Assembly (NCBI RefSeq): GCF_027947595.1
Contig: NZ_CP116257.1
Location: 1,612,001 to 1,676,000, forward strand
Reading direction: 5' to 3'
DNA from: Streptomyces lienomycini
GTDB taxonomy: Bacteria; Actinomycetota; Actinomycetes; Streptomycetales; Streptomycetaceae
Length of the DNA: 64,000 nucleotides
Position 1 is the stretch's first letter; each line of letters begins with the position of its first letter. Position numbers and translations under genes: made by a program. Positions 52,064 through 62,595 of this stretch are shown one piece after another. The notes below the pieces were generated by a model that was given only the letters and a program-made list of their open reading frames with translations, was not told the origin of the DNA and searched no databases.

Positions 52064-53515
52064 TCAGACGGTCACGGCCCCGGGCCGCTCGGCCGGCTCG
52101 GCGGACGTCGCCGGGACGACCACCGGGGGCTTCGGCAGGACGACGTACAGCAGTCCGGAGATCACCACCGTGGCCACCCAGCCCAGCCCGTACTCGCCGA
52201 CGACGTTGTTTCCGGCGAGCGGGCCGGTGAACCAGTCGGACGTGGTGAACATCAGGCCGCCGGCCAGACCCACCGCCCAGGCGGCCACGGCCGCGGGGGA
52301 GAAGCCGCCCCGGTACCAGTAGGCGCTGGTGCGGCCGGTGTCGGCCAGGGCCTCGCCGTCGTACTCCCGGCGGCGCAGCATGTCCGCGCCGAACACGCCG
52401 ACCCACGCGGAGAAGGCGACCGCGAGCAGCGACAGGAAGGCGATGAAGGAGCCCATGAAGCTGGTCGCCACCAGCATCAGCACACCGCCGAAGACCAGCG
52501 AGATCACGGCGTTGACCGAGACCGCCCAGTGCCGCGGGACCCTGAAGCCCAGGGTCTGCGCGGTGAAGCCGGCCGAGTACATCGACATCGAGTTGATCAG
52601 CAGCATGCCGATCAGCGCGATCAGCAGGTACGGCACCGCGATCCAGGTCGGCAGGATCTCGCCGAGGAAGGAGACCGGGTCGGCGGCCGAGGCCAGGTCC
52701 GGAGTGGAGACCGCCATGATCATGCCCATCAGGACCATGGGCAGGACGACGATGCCCGCGCCGCCGACCGTGACCCCCACGATCCCCTTCGAGGAGGCGG
52801 TGCGCGGCAGGTACCGGGTGAAGTCCGGCGCGGACGGGATCCAGCTGACGCCACCGGCCGCGATCAGGCCCACGCCCGTGATCATCGCGGCCACCGAACC
52901 GGCGGACCGGTCGAACACCGCGGACCAGTCGGTGTCGACGACCAGGTAGCCGAGGACCAGCACCGAGAAGGCGCCGAAGAGGTACGCCGCGTACTTGTTG
53001 CACTTCTGCACGGCGTTGATGCCCAGCCCCGAGATCGCGAACGTCGCCACGACGAAGGCGAGCAGCGTCACCATGTCCAGGACGCCGTTGGCCCGGATGC
53101 CGAAGACGATGTCCAGCACGGAGAGCAGGGCGTACGCGCCGGTCACCGCGTTGATCGTCTCCCAGCCCCAGCGGGCGACCCAGATCAGCGACCCCGGCAG
53201 CAGATTCCCCCGCTGGCCGAACACGGCGCGGGAGAGCGCCATGCCCGGCGCCCCGCCGCGCTTGCCCGCGATGCCTATCAGCCCCACCAGGCCGTACGAC
53301 ACGATCGGCGCCGCGGCCGCGACGACCAGCGCCTGCCAGAAGTTGAGGTGGTACGCCACGACGAGGCTCGCGCCCATCGTGAGCAGCAGCACGCTGATGT
53401 TGGCGCCGACCCAGGTCGGGAACAGCTCGCGGGTCCGGGCGGTGCGCTCGCGGTCCGGCACCTGCTCGATGCCACGGGTTTCCAGGGCGCCTTCGTTCTC
53501 GGCGATCTCGCTCAT
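52064..53515 (-). CDS. NCS1-family nucleobase/cytosine-type permease
   Basis: A 483-residue membrane protein starting at ATG 53515 with about twelve hydrophobic segments. NCS1 features include the N-terminal TRELFPTWVGANISVLLLTMG, the helix WGWETINAVTGAYALL and SWIPSAPDFTRYLP. It probably imports cytosine, purines or related compounds. It faces the lipid cluster convergently (27-bp gap) and is divergent from ftsY, so it is probably not part of the cluster. The substrate cannot be assigned. Confidence 0.9.
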   Translation of the reverse strand: MSEIAENEGALETRGIEQVPDRERTARTRELFPTWVGANISVLLLTMGASLVVAYHLNFWQALVVAAAAPIVSYGLVGLIGIAGKRGGAPGMALSRAVFGQRGNLLPGSLIWVARWGWETINAVTGAYALLSVLDIVFGIRANGVLDMVTLLAFVVATFAISGLGINAVQKCNKYAAYLFGAFSVLVLGYLVVDTDWSAVFDRSAGSVAAMITGVGLIAAGGVSWIPSAPDFTRYLPRTASSKGIVGVTVGGAGIVVLPMVLMGMIMAVSTPDLASAADPVSFLGEILPTWIAVPYLLIALIGMLLINSMSMYSAGFTAQTLGFRVPRHWAVSVNAVISLVFGGVLMLVATSFMGSFIAFLSLLAVAFSAWVGVFGADMLRRREYDGEALADTGRTSAYWYRGGFSPAAVAAWAVGLAGGLMFTTSDWFTGPLAGNNVVGEYGLGWVATVVISGLLYVVLPKPPVVVPATSAEPAERPGAVTV

Positions 53516-53699
53516 GTGGGGGGTCCGTGCCTCGATCGTGGGGAAGAGGGGGCGGTCGGGACTCTACGCGCGTTGACGCATCCTCTTCCATCGTACTTTG
53601 ATCCGACTCGTTCCCTCCAGGGTCCTTTGTCCCTTGGAGGAAACGACAGGGGCCGGTAGCTGGGGGCCGTGCCGGGGGTCACGCATACTGGGACGCGTT

Positions 53700-54908
53700 A
53701 TGGAAATCGTCATCCTTGCTGTAGTCATCGCCGTGGTCGTGATCGGCGCGCTCGGCGGGCTGGTCGTGGGGTCCCGCCGCAAGAAGCAGCTGCCTCCGCC
53801 GCCGCCCGCCACGCCCGACATCACCGCTCCTCCGGCCGAGCCGCACGTCGGTGAAGAGGCCGAGACGCCGCGCGACGAACCGCGCCGGACGATAGAGGAG
53901 GTCGACCTCCCGGACGGCGGCACCGCCACCGTCGAGGAGCCGCCCGTCGTCGAAGAGCTCGAGATCCCGCAGATCGAGGTTCCCGAGCCCACCGCCGGCC
54001 GTCTGGTCCGGCTCCGTGCCCGCCTCTCCCGCTCGCAGAACGCCCTCGGCAAGGGCCTGCTGACGCTGCTGTCCCGGGAGCACCTCGACGAGGACACCTG
54101 GGAGGAGATCGAGGACACGCTGCTCACCGCCGACGTCGGCGTGCAGCCCACCCAGGAGCTGGTCGAGCGGCTCCGCGAGCGCGTGAAGGTGCTCGGCACC
54201 CGCACGCCCGAGGAACTGCGCACCCTGCTGCGCGAGGAGCTGATCACCCTGGTCGGCCCCGACATGGACCGCGAGGTCAAGACCGAGCCCGCCACCGGCA
54301 AGCCCGGCATCGTGATGGTCGTCGGGGTCAACGGCACCGGCAAGACCACCACCACCGGCAAGCTCGCCCGTGTCCTGGTCGCCGACGGCCGCAGCGTCGT
54401 GCTCGGCGCCGCCGACACCTTCCGCGCCGCCGCCGCCGACCAGCTGCAGACCTGGGGCGAGCGGGTCGGCGCCCACACCGTGCGGGGGCCGGAGGCGGGC
54501 GACCCGGCCTCGGTGGCCTTCGACGCGGTCAAGGAGGGCAAGGAGATGGGCTCGGACGTCGTGCTCATCGACACCGCGGGACGCCTGCACACCAAGACCG
54601 GTCTCATGGACGAGCTGGGCAAGGTCAAGCGCGTCGTGGAGAAGCACGCGCCGCTGGACGAGGTGCTGCTCGTGCTCGACGCCACCACCGGCCAGAACGG
54701 TCTGATCCAGGCCCGGGTCTTCGCCGAGGTCGTGGACATCACCGGCATCGTGCTCACCAAGCTGGACGGCACCGCCAAGGGCGGCATCGTCGTCGCCGTG
54801 CAGCGCGAGCTGGGTGTGCCGGTCAAGCTGATCGGGCTCGGCGAGGGCGCGGACGACCTCGCGCCGTTCGAGCCCGCGGCCTTCGTGGACGCCCTCATCG
54901 GCGAGTGA
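53700..54908 (+). CDS. ftsY: Signal recognition particle receptor FtsY
   Basis: A 402-residue SRP GTPase starting at ATG 53700. An N-terminal membrane segment (ILAVVIAVVVIGALGGLVVG) is typical of actinobacterial FtsY, followed by an acidic A region and the NG domain: GVNGTGKTTTTGKLA, DTAGRLHTKTGLMDE, TKLDGTAKGG. It docks SRP-bound ribosomes at the membrane; its partner Ffh lies 7.7 kb downstream. Confidence 0.98.
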   Translation: MEIVILAVVIAVVVIGALGGLVVGSRRKKQLPPPPPATPDITAPPAEPHVGEEAETPRDEPRRTIEEVDLPDGGTATVEEPPVVEELEIPQIEVPEPTAGRLVRLRARLSRSQNALGKGLLTLLSREHLDEDTWEEIEDTLLTADVGVQPTQELVERLRERVKVLGTRTPEELRTLLREELITLVGPDMDREVKTEPATGKPGIVMVVGVNGTGKTTTTGKLARVLVADGRSVVLGAADTFRAAAADQLQTWGERVGAHTVRGPEAGDPASVAFDAVKEGKEMGSDVVLIDTAGRLHTKTGLMDELGKVKRVVEKHAPLDEVLLVLDATTGQNGLIQARVFAEVVDITGIVLTKLDGTAKGGIVVAVQRELGVPVKLIGLGEGADDLAPFEPAAFVDALIGE

Positions 54909-54943
54909 CGCCACCTTCCGGCGCCCCGCGCGCCCGCGCACGA

Positions 54944-54979
54944 GAAGCGCCCGCCTCCCCGACCGGGGGCGGGCGCTTC
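54944..54979 (+). terminator. Intrinsic terminator of ftsY
   Basis: A 12-bp stem, GAAGCGCCCGCC/GGCGGGCGCTTC, with a 12-nt interior, 35 nt after the ftsY stop. Confidence 0.85.
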
Positions 54980-55017
54980 GCCGTGTGGCGGGTGAGGGAG
55001 GCTCCGGGCCGCCCGTG

Positions 55018-55278
55018 GGGCAGCGCCCGCCGGCGTGCCGGAGGGGGCCTGTGCCTGCGGGGGTGCGCACTCCCGGGGCGGGTGCCCGTGTCGGGCGCTT
55101 GTGGGGGCGGGTGTCCGCGGCTGCCCGGTGTCGGTGTCGGTGTCGGTGTCGGTGCCACGCCCGGGCCTCCTGTCGGGCAGCGCCCGTCGGCGTGCCGGAG
55201 TGGGGCCTGTGCCTGCGGGGTGCGTACTCCCGGGGCGGGTGCCCGTGTCCGGCGCCCGAGGGGGGCGGGTGTCGCGGC
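55018..55278. repeat. Two imperfect ~103-nt direct repeats flanking a GGTGTC microsatellite
   Basis: Copy A (55018-55120) and copy B (55175-55278) have the same order of motifs (GGGCAGCGCCCG, GTGCCGGAG, CTCCCGGGGCGGGTGCCCG), offset by 157 nt. Between them GGTGTC is repeated four times (55127-55150). The stretch fills the 374-nt gap from ftsY to the primase-like gene and has no convincing coding sequence. Confidence 0.85.
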
Positions 55279-55282
55279 GGTG

Positions 55283-55954
55283 CTACGCCCGCGACCGGTG
55301 GGCCACGTACGCCAGTGTCCCCAGGAGCAGCCGGGCGGCAGGCGGCTTCGTGGCGGAGTCGAGGGCCGGGGGACGCAGCCACCGCACCGGGCCCCGGCCG
55401 CCGCGGTCGGAGGGCGGGGCCGTGACGTACGTACCGCGTCCGAGGCCGCGCAGGTCAAGGGCGGACGGGTCGTCCCAGCCCATGCGGTAGAGCAGCCGCG
55501 GCAGCTCGGCGGCGGCACCGGGGGCGACGAAGAAGTGGGCGCGGCCCTGCGGGGTCGCCGCGACCGGACCGAGCGGGAGGCCCATGCGCTCCAGCCGGGC
55601 CAGCGCGCGCAGTCCGGCGGACTCGGCCACCTCGATCACGTCGAAGGTCCGCCCCACCGCCAGCATCACCGCGGCGCCGGGGAACCGGGCCCAGGCCTCG
55701 CTCGCCTCGGCCAGTCTCGCCCCGGCGGGGACCTCGGGCGCGAAGTCCAGCGGATGCGCGCCCGGCGCCGGACAGTCGGACAGGCCGCACGAGCAGGCGC
55801 CCGCGGCGGCCCGGGCACCGGGCACCACGTCCCAGCCCCACAGCCCGGTGAACTCCGCCACGACGGTGCGCTCCGAGGCGCGGCCGCGGCGGCGCGCGCC
55901 GGGCCGGATCTCGCGCATGCCCCGACTGCTGCCGATGCCGATCGTGAAGCCCAT
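55283..55954 (-). CDS. Bifunctional DNA primase/polymerase N-terminal-domain-like protein
   Basis: A 223-residue protein starting at ATG 55954. The pattern (VVPGARAAAGACSCGLSDCPAPGAHPLD, then VMLAVGRTFDVIEVAESAG, and GRAHFFVAPG) resembles the prim-pol N-terminal domain of replication proteins, including a Cys cluster. The expected acidic metal site is degenerate (DVIEV in place of D-hydrophobic-D), so polymerase activity is doubtful. It is a conserved stand-alone Streptomyces gene beside nsdA, with function unknown. Confidence 0.65.
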   Translation of the reverse strand: MGFTIGIGSSRGMREIRPGARRRGRASERTVVAEFTGLWGWDVVPGARAAAGACSCGLSDCPAPGAHPLDFAPEVPAGARLAEASEAWARFPGAAVMLAVGRTFDVIEVAESAGLRALARLERMGLPLGPVAATPQGRAHFFVAPGAAAELPRLLYRMGWDDPSALDLRGLGRGTYVTAPPSDRGGRGPVRWLRPPALDSATKPPAARLLLGTLAYVAHRSRA

Positions 55955-56399
55955 GCCCCCTCCAACGGGTCCGACGCAGCGGCGGTTACGCAGCGGACGT
56001 GAAATGTGACGCTCTGCTTCCACCTCCCCAGTGTGGCGTGCTTCAGACAGCGTCCGGAAGCACTCCGGGTGGTGCGACAGGCCGTGCACGCCCCGGCGTG
56101 CACCGTTGCACCGACTTCCGGTTGGCGTATGTCAAGTGAATCGCGTACTGGCCGCCGCGAGTTCATTCGAAGGGGTGGCGAATGGTGGCGATTCCGTAAT
56201 CGCCATGGCTGGACGAGTGATCACGGGACTACTTTGTGTGCATGGAGCCGTGGGGCACATGCACATATGGGTATGCCGGAGGCAATCCGGCTTTCCGTTC
56301 GAAGGGTGGCAACCGCCGGACGGAAGGCCGTAACCACCGGCATCCTGATAGGGCTTGGCGCACTCGGCGACAGGTGGTCTCAGGGATGGGGGCGTTCCA
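55955..56399. other. Long divergent control region between primase-like gene and nsdA
   Basis: This 445-nt gap contains a perfect hairpin, GTGCACGCC-CC-GGCGTGCAC (56084-56103), and an A/T-richer part around 56110-56270. It probably holds promoters for both genes and a long nsdA leader. No riboswitch class was recognised. Confidence 0.5.
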
Positions 56400-57899
56400 G
56401 TGAGCGGCAACGGCGGAAGCGGTACGAGCGCGGGAAGCGCGTCGCACGCTGACAAGCGCCCGAACGAGCTGCTCACCTCCTGGTTCGCCCGCAGCGGCTG
56501 GTCCAAGGGCGAACTGGCCCGCCAGGTCAACCGCCGGGCCCGCCAGTTGGGCGCCAACCACATCTCCACCGACACCTCACGCGTGCGCCGCTGGCTCGAC
56601 GGGGAGAACCCGCGCGAGCCGATCCCGCGGATCCTGTCCGAGCTGTTCTCCGAGCGCTTCGGCGTCGTCGTCTCCGTCGAGGACCTGGGCCTGCGCTCCA
56701 CCCGCCCCACGCCCTCCGCGACCGGCGTCGACCTCCCCTGGACGGGCCCGCAGACCGTGGCCCTGCTCAGCGAGTTCTCGCGCAGCGACCTCATGCTGGC
56801 GCGGCGCGGCTTCCTCGGGAGCTCGCTGGCCCTCTCCGCGGGCCCGTCCCTCATCGAGCCCATGCAGCGCTGGCTGGTCCCCGCGCCCTCCGCCACCCCG
56901 CCGTCCGAGCGCGAGCCCGCGGCACCCGCCACCCGCGCGCGCGGCCGCCTGTCCAGGCCGGAGCTGGAGCTGCTGGAGTCCACGGCGGTGATGTTCCGCC
57001 GCTGGGACGCCCAGTGCGGCGGCGGCCTGCGCCGCAAGGCCGTCGTCGGACAGCTGCACGAGGTCACCGACCTGCTCCAGGAACCCCAGACCGAGACCAC
57101 CCGCGCCAAGCTCTTCAAGGTCGCCGCGGAACTGGCCGAGCTGGCCGGCTGGATGTCCTACGACGTGGGGCTCCAGCCCACCGCGCAGAAGTACTTCGTG
57201 CTCGCCCTGCACGCCGCCAAGGAGGCCGGGGACCGGCCGCTCGGCTCGTACATCCTCTCCAGCATGAGCCGCCAGATGATCCACCTCGGCCGGCCCGACG
57301 ACGCCCTGGAGCTGGTCCACCTCGCGCAGTACGGCAGCCGGGACTGCGCCGGCCCGCGCACCCAGTCGATGCTGTACGCGATGGAGGCCCGCGCCTACGC
57401 CAACATGGGACAGCCCGGCCGCTGCAAGCGCGCGGTGCGCATGGCCGAGGACACCTTCTCCGAGACCGACGAGTGGGACGAGCCCGACCCCGACTGGATC
57501 CGCTTCTTCTCCGAGGCCGAGCTGTACGGCGAGAACAGCCACTCCTTCCGCGACCTCGCCTACGTGGCAGGCCGCAGCCCCGCCTACGCCTCCCTCGCCG
57601 ACCCCCTGATGCGCCGGGCCGTGGAGCTGTTCGCCAAGGACGACGAACACCAGCGCTCCTACGCGCTCAACCTGATCGGCATGGCCACCGTGCACCTGCT
57701 GCGCCGCGAACCCGAGGAGAGCACCGTCCTGGCCGCCGAAGCCATGGGCATCGCCAAGAAGGTCCGCTCCGAACGCGTCAACACCCGCATCCGCAAGACC
57801 GTCGACACGGCCGTACGCGATTTCGGCGACCTCGGTGAGGTCGTCGACCTCACCGAACTGCTCGCCGTCGAACTGCCGGAGACCGCCGAAGCGGTCTGA
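56400..57899 (+). CDS. nsdA: NsdA-type developmental regulator
   Basis: A 499-residue protein starting at GTG 56400 (SGNGGSGTSAGSASHADKRP). The N-terminal helical domain (NELLTSWFARSGWSKGELAR) looks DNA-binding, and the C-terminal two thirds consist of TPR-like helices (FFSEAELYGENSHSFRD). Length and place between ftsY and amtB match S. coelicolor nsdA, a negative regulator of sporulation and antibiotic production. Its direct target is not evident from sequence. Confidence 0.92.
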   Translation: MSGNGGSGTSAGSASHADKRPNELLTSWFARSGWSKGELARQVNRRARQLGANHISTDTSRVRRWLDGENPREPIPRILSELFSERFGVVVSVEDLGLRSTRPTPSATGVDLPWTGPQTVALLSEFSRSDLMLARRGFLGSSLALSAGPSLIEPMQRWLVPAPSATPPSEREPAAPATRARGRLSRPELELLESTAVMFRRWDAQCGGGLRRKAVVGQLHEVTDLLQEPQTETTRAKLFKVAAELAELAGWMSYDVGLQPTAQKYFVLALHAAKEAGDRPLGSYILSSMSRQMIHLGRPDDALELVHLAQYGSRDCAGPRTQSMLYAMEARAYANMGQPGRCKRAVRMAEDTFSETDEWDEPDPDWIRFFSEAELYGENSHSFRDLAYVAGRSPAYASLADPLMRRAVELFAKDDEHQRSYALNLIGMATVHLLRREPEESTVLAAEAMGIAKKVRSERVNTRIRKTVDTAVRDFGDLGEVVDLTELLAVELPETAEAV

Positions 57900-58078
57900 C
57901 CCCCACCAGCCCCGGCCGCGGCCGGCCCTCCCGAACTGCCCGACTCGGCTCCCCCATGCCAGGTCATTCGGAGGCCGCCGCGGCCGGCTCGCGTCCGGGC
58001 CGGGGCGCCACGCCACGCCGGGGCCCGCCCGGCCGCGCACCCGGCAGTTCACCGACGCGTAACACGCACCACTCCTTC

Positions 58079-58094
58079 GTCACGGCGGCGAAAC
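58079..58094 (+). promoter_or_regulatory. GlnR box upstream of amtB
   Basis: GTCAC-N6-GAAAC matches the Streptomyces GlnR half-operator consensus (gTnAC-n6-GaAAC) exactly, 118 nt before the amtB start. A weaker TTCAC-N6-GTAAC lies upstream (58048-58063). The amtB-glnK-glnD operon is a known GlnR target, so nitrogen control here is very likely. The spacing between the two sites is longer than the standard 22 nt. Confidence 0.65.
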
Positions 58095-58144
58095 AACGAG
58101 GGGCGTCCACGGAAACCGCACTGCGCCAATCTCATGGCGCATAA

Positions 58145-59893
<1,749 letters not shown>

Positions 59894-59915
59894 CGAACAG
59901 AACAGGAGTCGCCGG

Positions 59916-62375
59916 GTGACGCGTACGGATGTGACGGCACAAGCGGATGACTCGGGACCCGGCGGCTACGCGGCGGCCCGGCTGCGCCTCCTCACCGAGG
60001 GGGCGCGGTCCGGGCCGCGGCTGCGCGGGGAGCTCGCGGAACTGACGGACGGCTGGCTGGCAGCCCTCTTCGACGCGGGCGCCGAAGGACACGTGGGGGT
60101 GTCGCTCGTCGCGGTCGGCGGCTACGGGCGCGGCGAGCTGTCCCCGCGCAGCGACCTGGACCTGCTCCTGCTGCACGACGGCGGCGACGACAAGGCGGTC
60201 GCCGCCCTCGCCGACCGCCTCTGGTACCCGGTCTGGGACCTCGGTCTCGACCTCGACCACTCCGTCCGCACCCCGCAGCAGGCCCGGCGGACGGCCGGCG
60301 AGGACCTCAAGGCCCACCTCGGCCTCCTGGACGCCCGCCACCTCGCCGGAGACCGCGCCCTCACCGCCTCCCTGCGCACCGCCGTCCTCGCCGACTGGCG
60401 CAACCAGGCACCCAGACGCCTCCCCGCACTGCGCGAACTCTGCGCCGAGCGGGCCGAACGCCAGGGCGAGCTGCAGTACCTGCTGGAACCCGACCTCAAG
60501 GAGGCCGGGGGAGGACTGCGCGACGCCACCGCACTGCGTGCCGTCGCCGCCTCCTGGCTGGCCGACGCCCCGCGCGAGGGCCTCACCGACGCCCGCCGCC
60601 GACTGCTCGACGTGCGCGACGCCCTCCACCTCGCGACCGGCCGGGCCACCGACCGGCTGGCGCTGCAGGAACAGGACCAGGTGGCGGCCGGACTGGGCCT
60701 GCTGGACGCCGACACGCTGCTGCGGCAGGTGTACGAGGCGGCCCGCGTCATCTCGTACGCGGGGGACGTCACCTGGCGCGAGGTGGGGCGCGTGCTGCGC
60801 TCGCGATCCGTGCGGCCGAGGCTGCGCGCCATGATGAACGGCGGGAAACCGGTCACCGAGCGCTCCCCGCTCGCCGAGGGCGTGGTGGAACAGGACGGAG
60901 AGGCGGTGCTCGCCCGCACCGCGCGCCCCGAACGCGATCCCGTACTCCCGCTGCGTGCCGCGGCCGCCGCCGCACAGGCCGGGCTCCCGCTCTCCCGGCA
61001 CGCCGTACGGCGCCTGGCCGCCACCGCGCGCCCCCTGCCCGAGCCCTGGCCCGCCGAGGCGCGCGAGCAACTGGTGACCCTGCTCGGCTCGGGCCGGCCC
61101 ACGGTGCAGGTCTGGGAGGCGCTGGAGGCGGAGGGCCTGGTCACCCGGCTGCTGCCGGACTGGGAACGGGTCCGCTGCCGCCCGCAGCGCAACGCCGTGC
61201 ACCTGTGGACCGTGGACCGGCACCTGATCGAGACCGCGGTCCGCGCCGCCGGGTTCGCCCGCCGCGTGCACCGCCCCGACCTGCTGCTGGTCGCCGCGCT
61301 GCTGCACGACATCGGCAAGGGCTGGCCGGGCGACCACTCCGTCGCCGGGGAGACCATCGCCCGGGACGTCGCCGCCCGCGTCGGCTTCGACCACGCGGAC
61401 ACGACCGTCCTCGCCACCCTCGTACGCCACCACCTCCTGCTCGTGGAGACCGCCACCCGGCGCGACCTCGACGACCCGGCCACCGTGCGCGCCGTCGCGG
61501 AGGCGGTCGGCACCGAACACACGCTGGAACTGCTGCACGCCCTGACCGAGGCGGACGCGCTGGCCACCGGACCGGCCGCCTGGTCGTCCTGGCGCGGTTC
61601 CCTCGTCGCCGACCTGGTGAAACGGGTCGCCGGAGTACTGGCCGGGGAGCCGCCGCCCGAGGCCGAGTCCGCCGCGCCCACCGCGGAGCACGAACGGCTT
61701 GCGGTCGAGGCCTTCCGCACCGGCGGTCCGGTACTCGCGCTGCGGGCGCAGACCGAGCCGCCCGCCGAATCCGCCACGGCTCCCTCCACGGCCGCCGGTC
61801 CCGAGCCGCTCGGTGTGGAGCTGCTGATCGCCGTACCCGACCAGGCGGGCGTGCTCCCCGCGGTGGCTGGGGTGCTGGCCCTGCACCGGCTGACCGTCCG
61901 CGCCGCCGAGCTGCGGTCCCTGCCGCTGCCGGACGGCGTCGACGGCTCCGTCCTGCTCCTCGACTGGCGGGTCGCCGCCCAGTACGGCTCCCTGCCCCAG
62001 GCCGCCCGGCTCCGTGCCGACCTGGTCAGGGCCCTGGACGGCACCCTGGACATCGCCGGACGCCTCGCCGAACGGGACGCCGCCCATCCCCGGCGCCGGG
62101 GAGTGGAGCCGCCCCCGCCCCGCGTCACCGTCGCCCCGGCCGCCTCCCGGCTGGCCACGGTGATCGAGGTCCGCGCCCAGGACGCGCCGGGACTGCTGTT
62201 CCGCATCGGGCGGGCACTGGAGGCGGCAGGGGTGCGGGTGCGGAGCGCGCACGTGTCGACGCTGGGGGCGAACGCGGTGGACGCGTTCTACGTGACGCGG
62301 GGCGAGGGGGTGCCGTTGCCGGGGGAGGAGGCGGCGTCCGTGGCCCGGGAGCTGGAGGAGTCGCTGCGGGGGTGA
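59916..62375 (+). CDS. glnD: PII adenylyl/uridylyltransferase GlnD
   Basis: An 819-residue enzyme starting at GTG 59916 behind AGGAG. Nucleotidyltransferase motif GGYGRGELSPRSDLDLLLL lies near residues 68-86, the HD-domain LLHDIGKGWPGDHS near 463, and two ACT domains near 633-700 and 747-819. It modifies and demodifies GlnK. S. coelicolor GlnD acts as an adenylyltransferase. It is the last gene of the GlnR-controlled amtB operon. Confidence 0.97.
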   Translation: MTRTDVTAQADDSGPGGYAAARLRLLTEGARSGPRLRGELAELTDGWLAALFDAGAEGHVGVSLVAVGGYGRGELSPRSDLDLLLLHDGGDDKAVAALADRLWYPVWDLGLDLDHSVRTPQQARRTAGEDLKAHLGLLDARHLAGDRALTASLRTAVLADWRNQAPRRLPALRELCAERAERQGELQYLLEPDLKEAGGGLRDATALRAVAASWLADAPREGLTDARRRLLDVRDALHLATGRATDRLALQEQDQVAAGLGLLDADTLLRQVYEAARVISYAGDVTWREVGRVLRSRSVRPRLRAMMNGGKPVTERSPLAEGVVEQDGEAVLARTARPERDPVLPLRAAAAAAQAGLPLSRHAVRRLAATARPLPEPWPAEAREQLVTLLGSGRPTVQVWEALEAEGLVTRLLPDWERVRCRPQRNAVHLWTVDRHLIETAVRAAGFARRVHRPDLLLVAALLHDIGKGWPGDHSVAGETIARDVAARVGFDHADTTVLATLVRHHLLLVETATRRDLDDPATVRAVAEAVGTEHTLELLHALTEADALATGPAAWSSWRGSLVADLVKRVAGVLAGEPPPEAESAAPTAEHERLAVEAFRTGGPVLALRAQTEPPAESATAPSTAAGPEPLGVELLIAVPDQAGVLPAVAGVLALHRLTVRAAELRSLPLPDGVDGSVLLLDWRVAAQYGSLPQAARLRADLVRALDGTLDIAGRLAERDAAHPRRRGVEPPPPRVTVAPAASRLATVIEVRAQDAPGLLFRIGRALEAAGVRVRSAHVSTLGANAVDAFYVTRGEGVPLPGEEAASVARELEESLRG

Positions 62376-62405
62376 CCTTGTGGTCGTGTCATGCGTTTAC
62401 CCGGT

Positions 62406-62494
62406 GTGCTCCCCGCCGACGCGGGGATGGTCCGATCGTGAACGACGAACTCGTCGGGATCCTCGGTTGCTCCCCGCGCACGCGGGGATATCAG
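62406..62494 (+). CRISPR. Two degenerate type I-E-like CRISPR repeats with one spacer, orphan
   Basis: Repeat 1 (62406-62434) and repeat 2 (62467-62494) both show the CTCCCCGC-N4-GCGGGGAT hairpin core typical of actinobacterial type I-E repeats. They start exactly 61 nt apart, the 29 + 32 period of I-E arrays, leaving a 32-33 nt spacer at 62434-62466. Repeat 1 ends in ATGGTCC like the canonical repeat. Repeat 2 diverges at its 3' end, as terminal repeats do. No cas genes or leader are in the window. Confidence 0.7.
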
Positions 62495-62525
62495 TCCCTG
62501 CCCGCTCTCTGCAGCGGGCAGGGAC
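62494..62525 (+). terminator. Strong hairpin between CRISPR remnant and ffh
   Basis: A 13-bp perfect stem, GTCCCTGCCCGCT/AGCGGGCAGGGAC, with a 6-nt loop, followed by GATTT. It probably terminates the nitrogen operon (with any CRISPR read-through) before ffh. Confidence 0.85.
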
Positions 62526-62595
62526 GATTTGCTTGCCGGGCCGGATACCCTGGAGGGCGACCCACACCAACGCCGACGCGAGGACCTACGCCGCC

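Noticed and set aside
52064..53515. NCS1 permease as exporter of the lipid-cluster product
   Set aside because: The family imports nucleobases and related compounds, and the gene is convergent and not coupled to the cluster.
54985..55490. Several open frames through the repeat region after ftsY
   Set aside because: They follow the direct repeats, with Gly/Arg/Cys-rich low-complexity products and no ribosome-binding sites.
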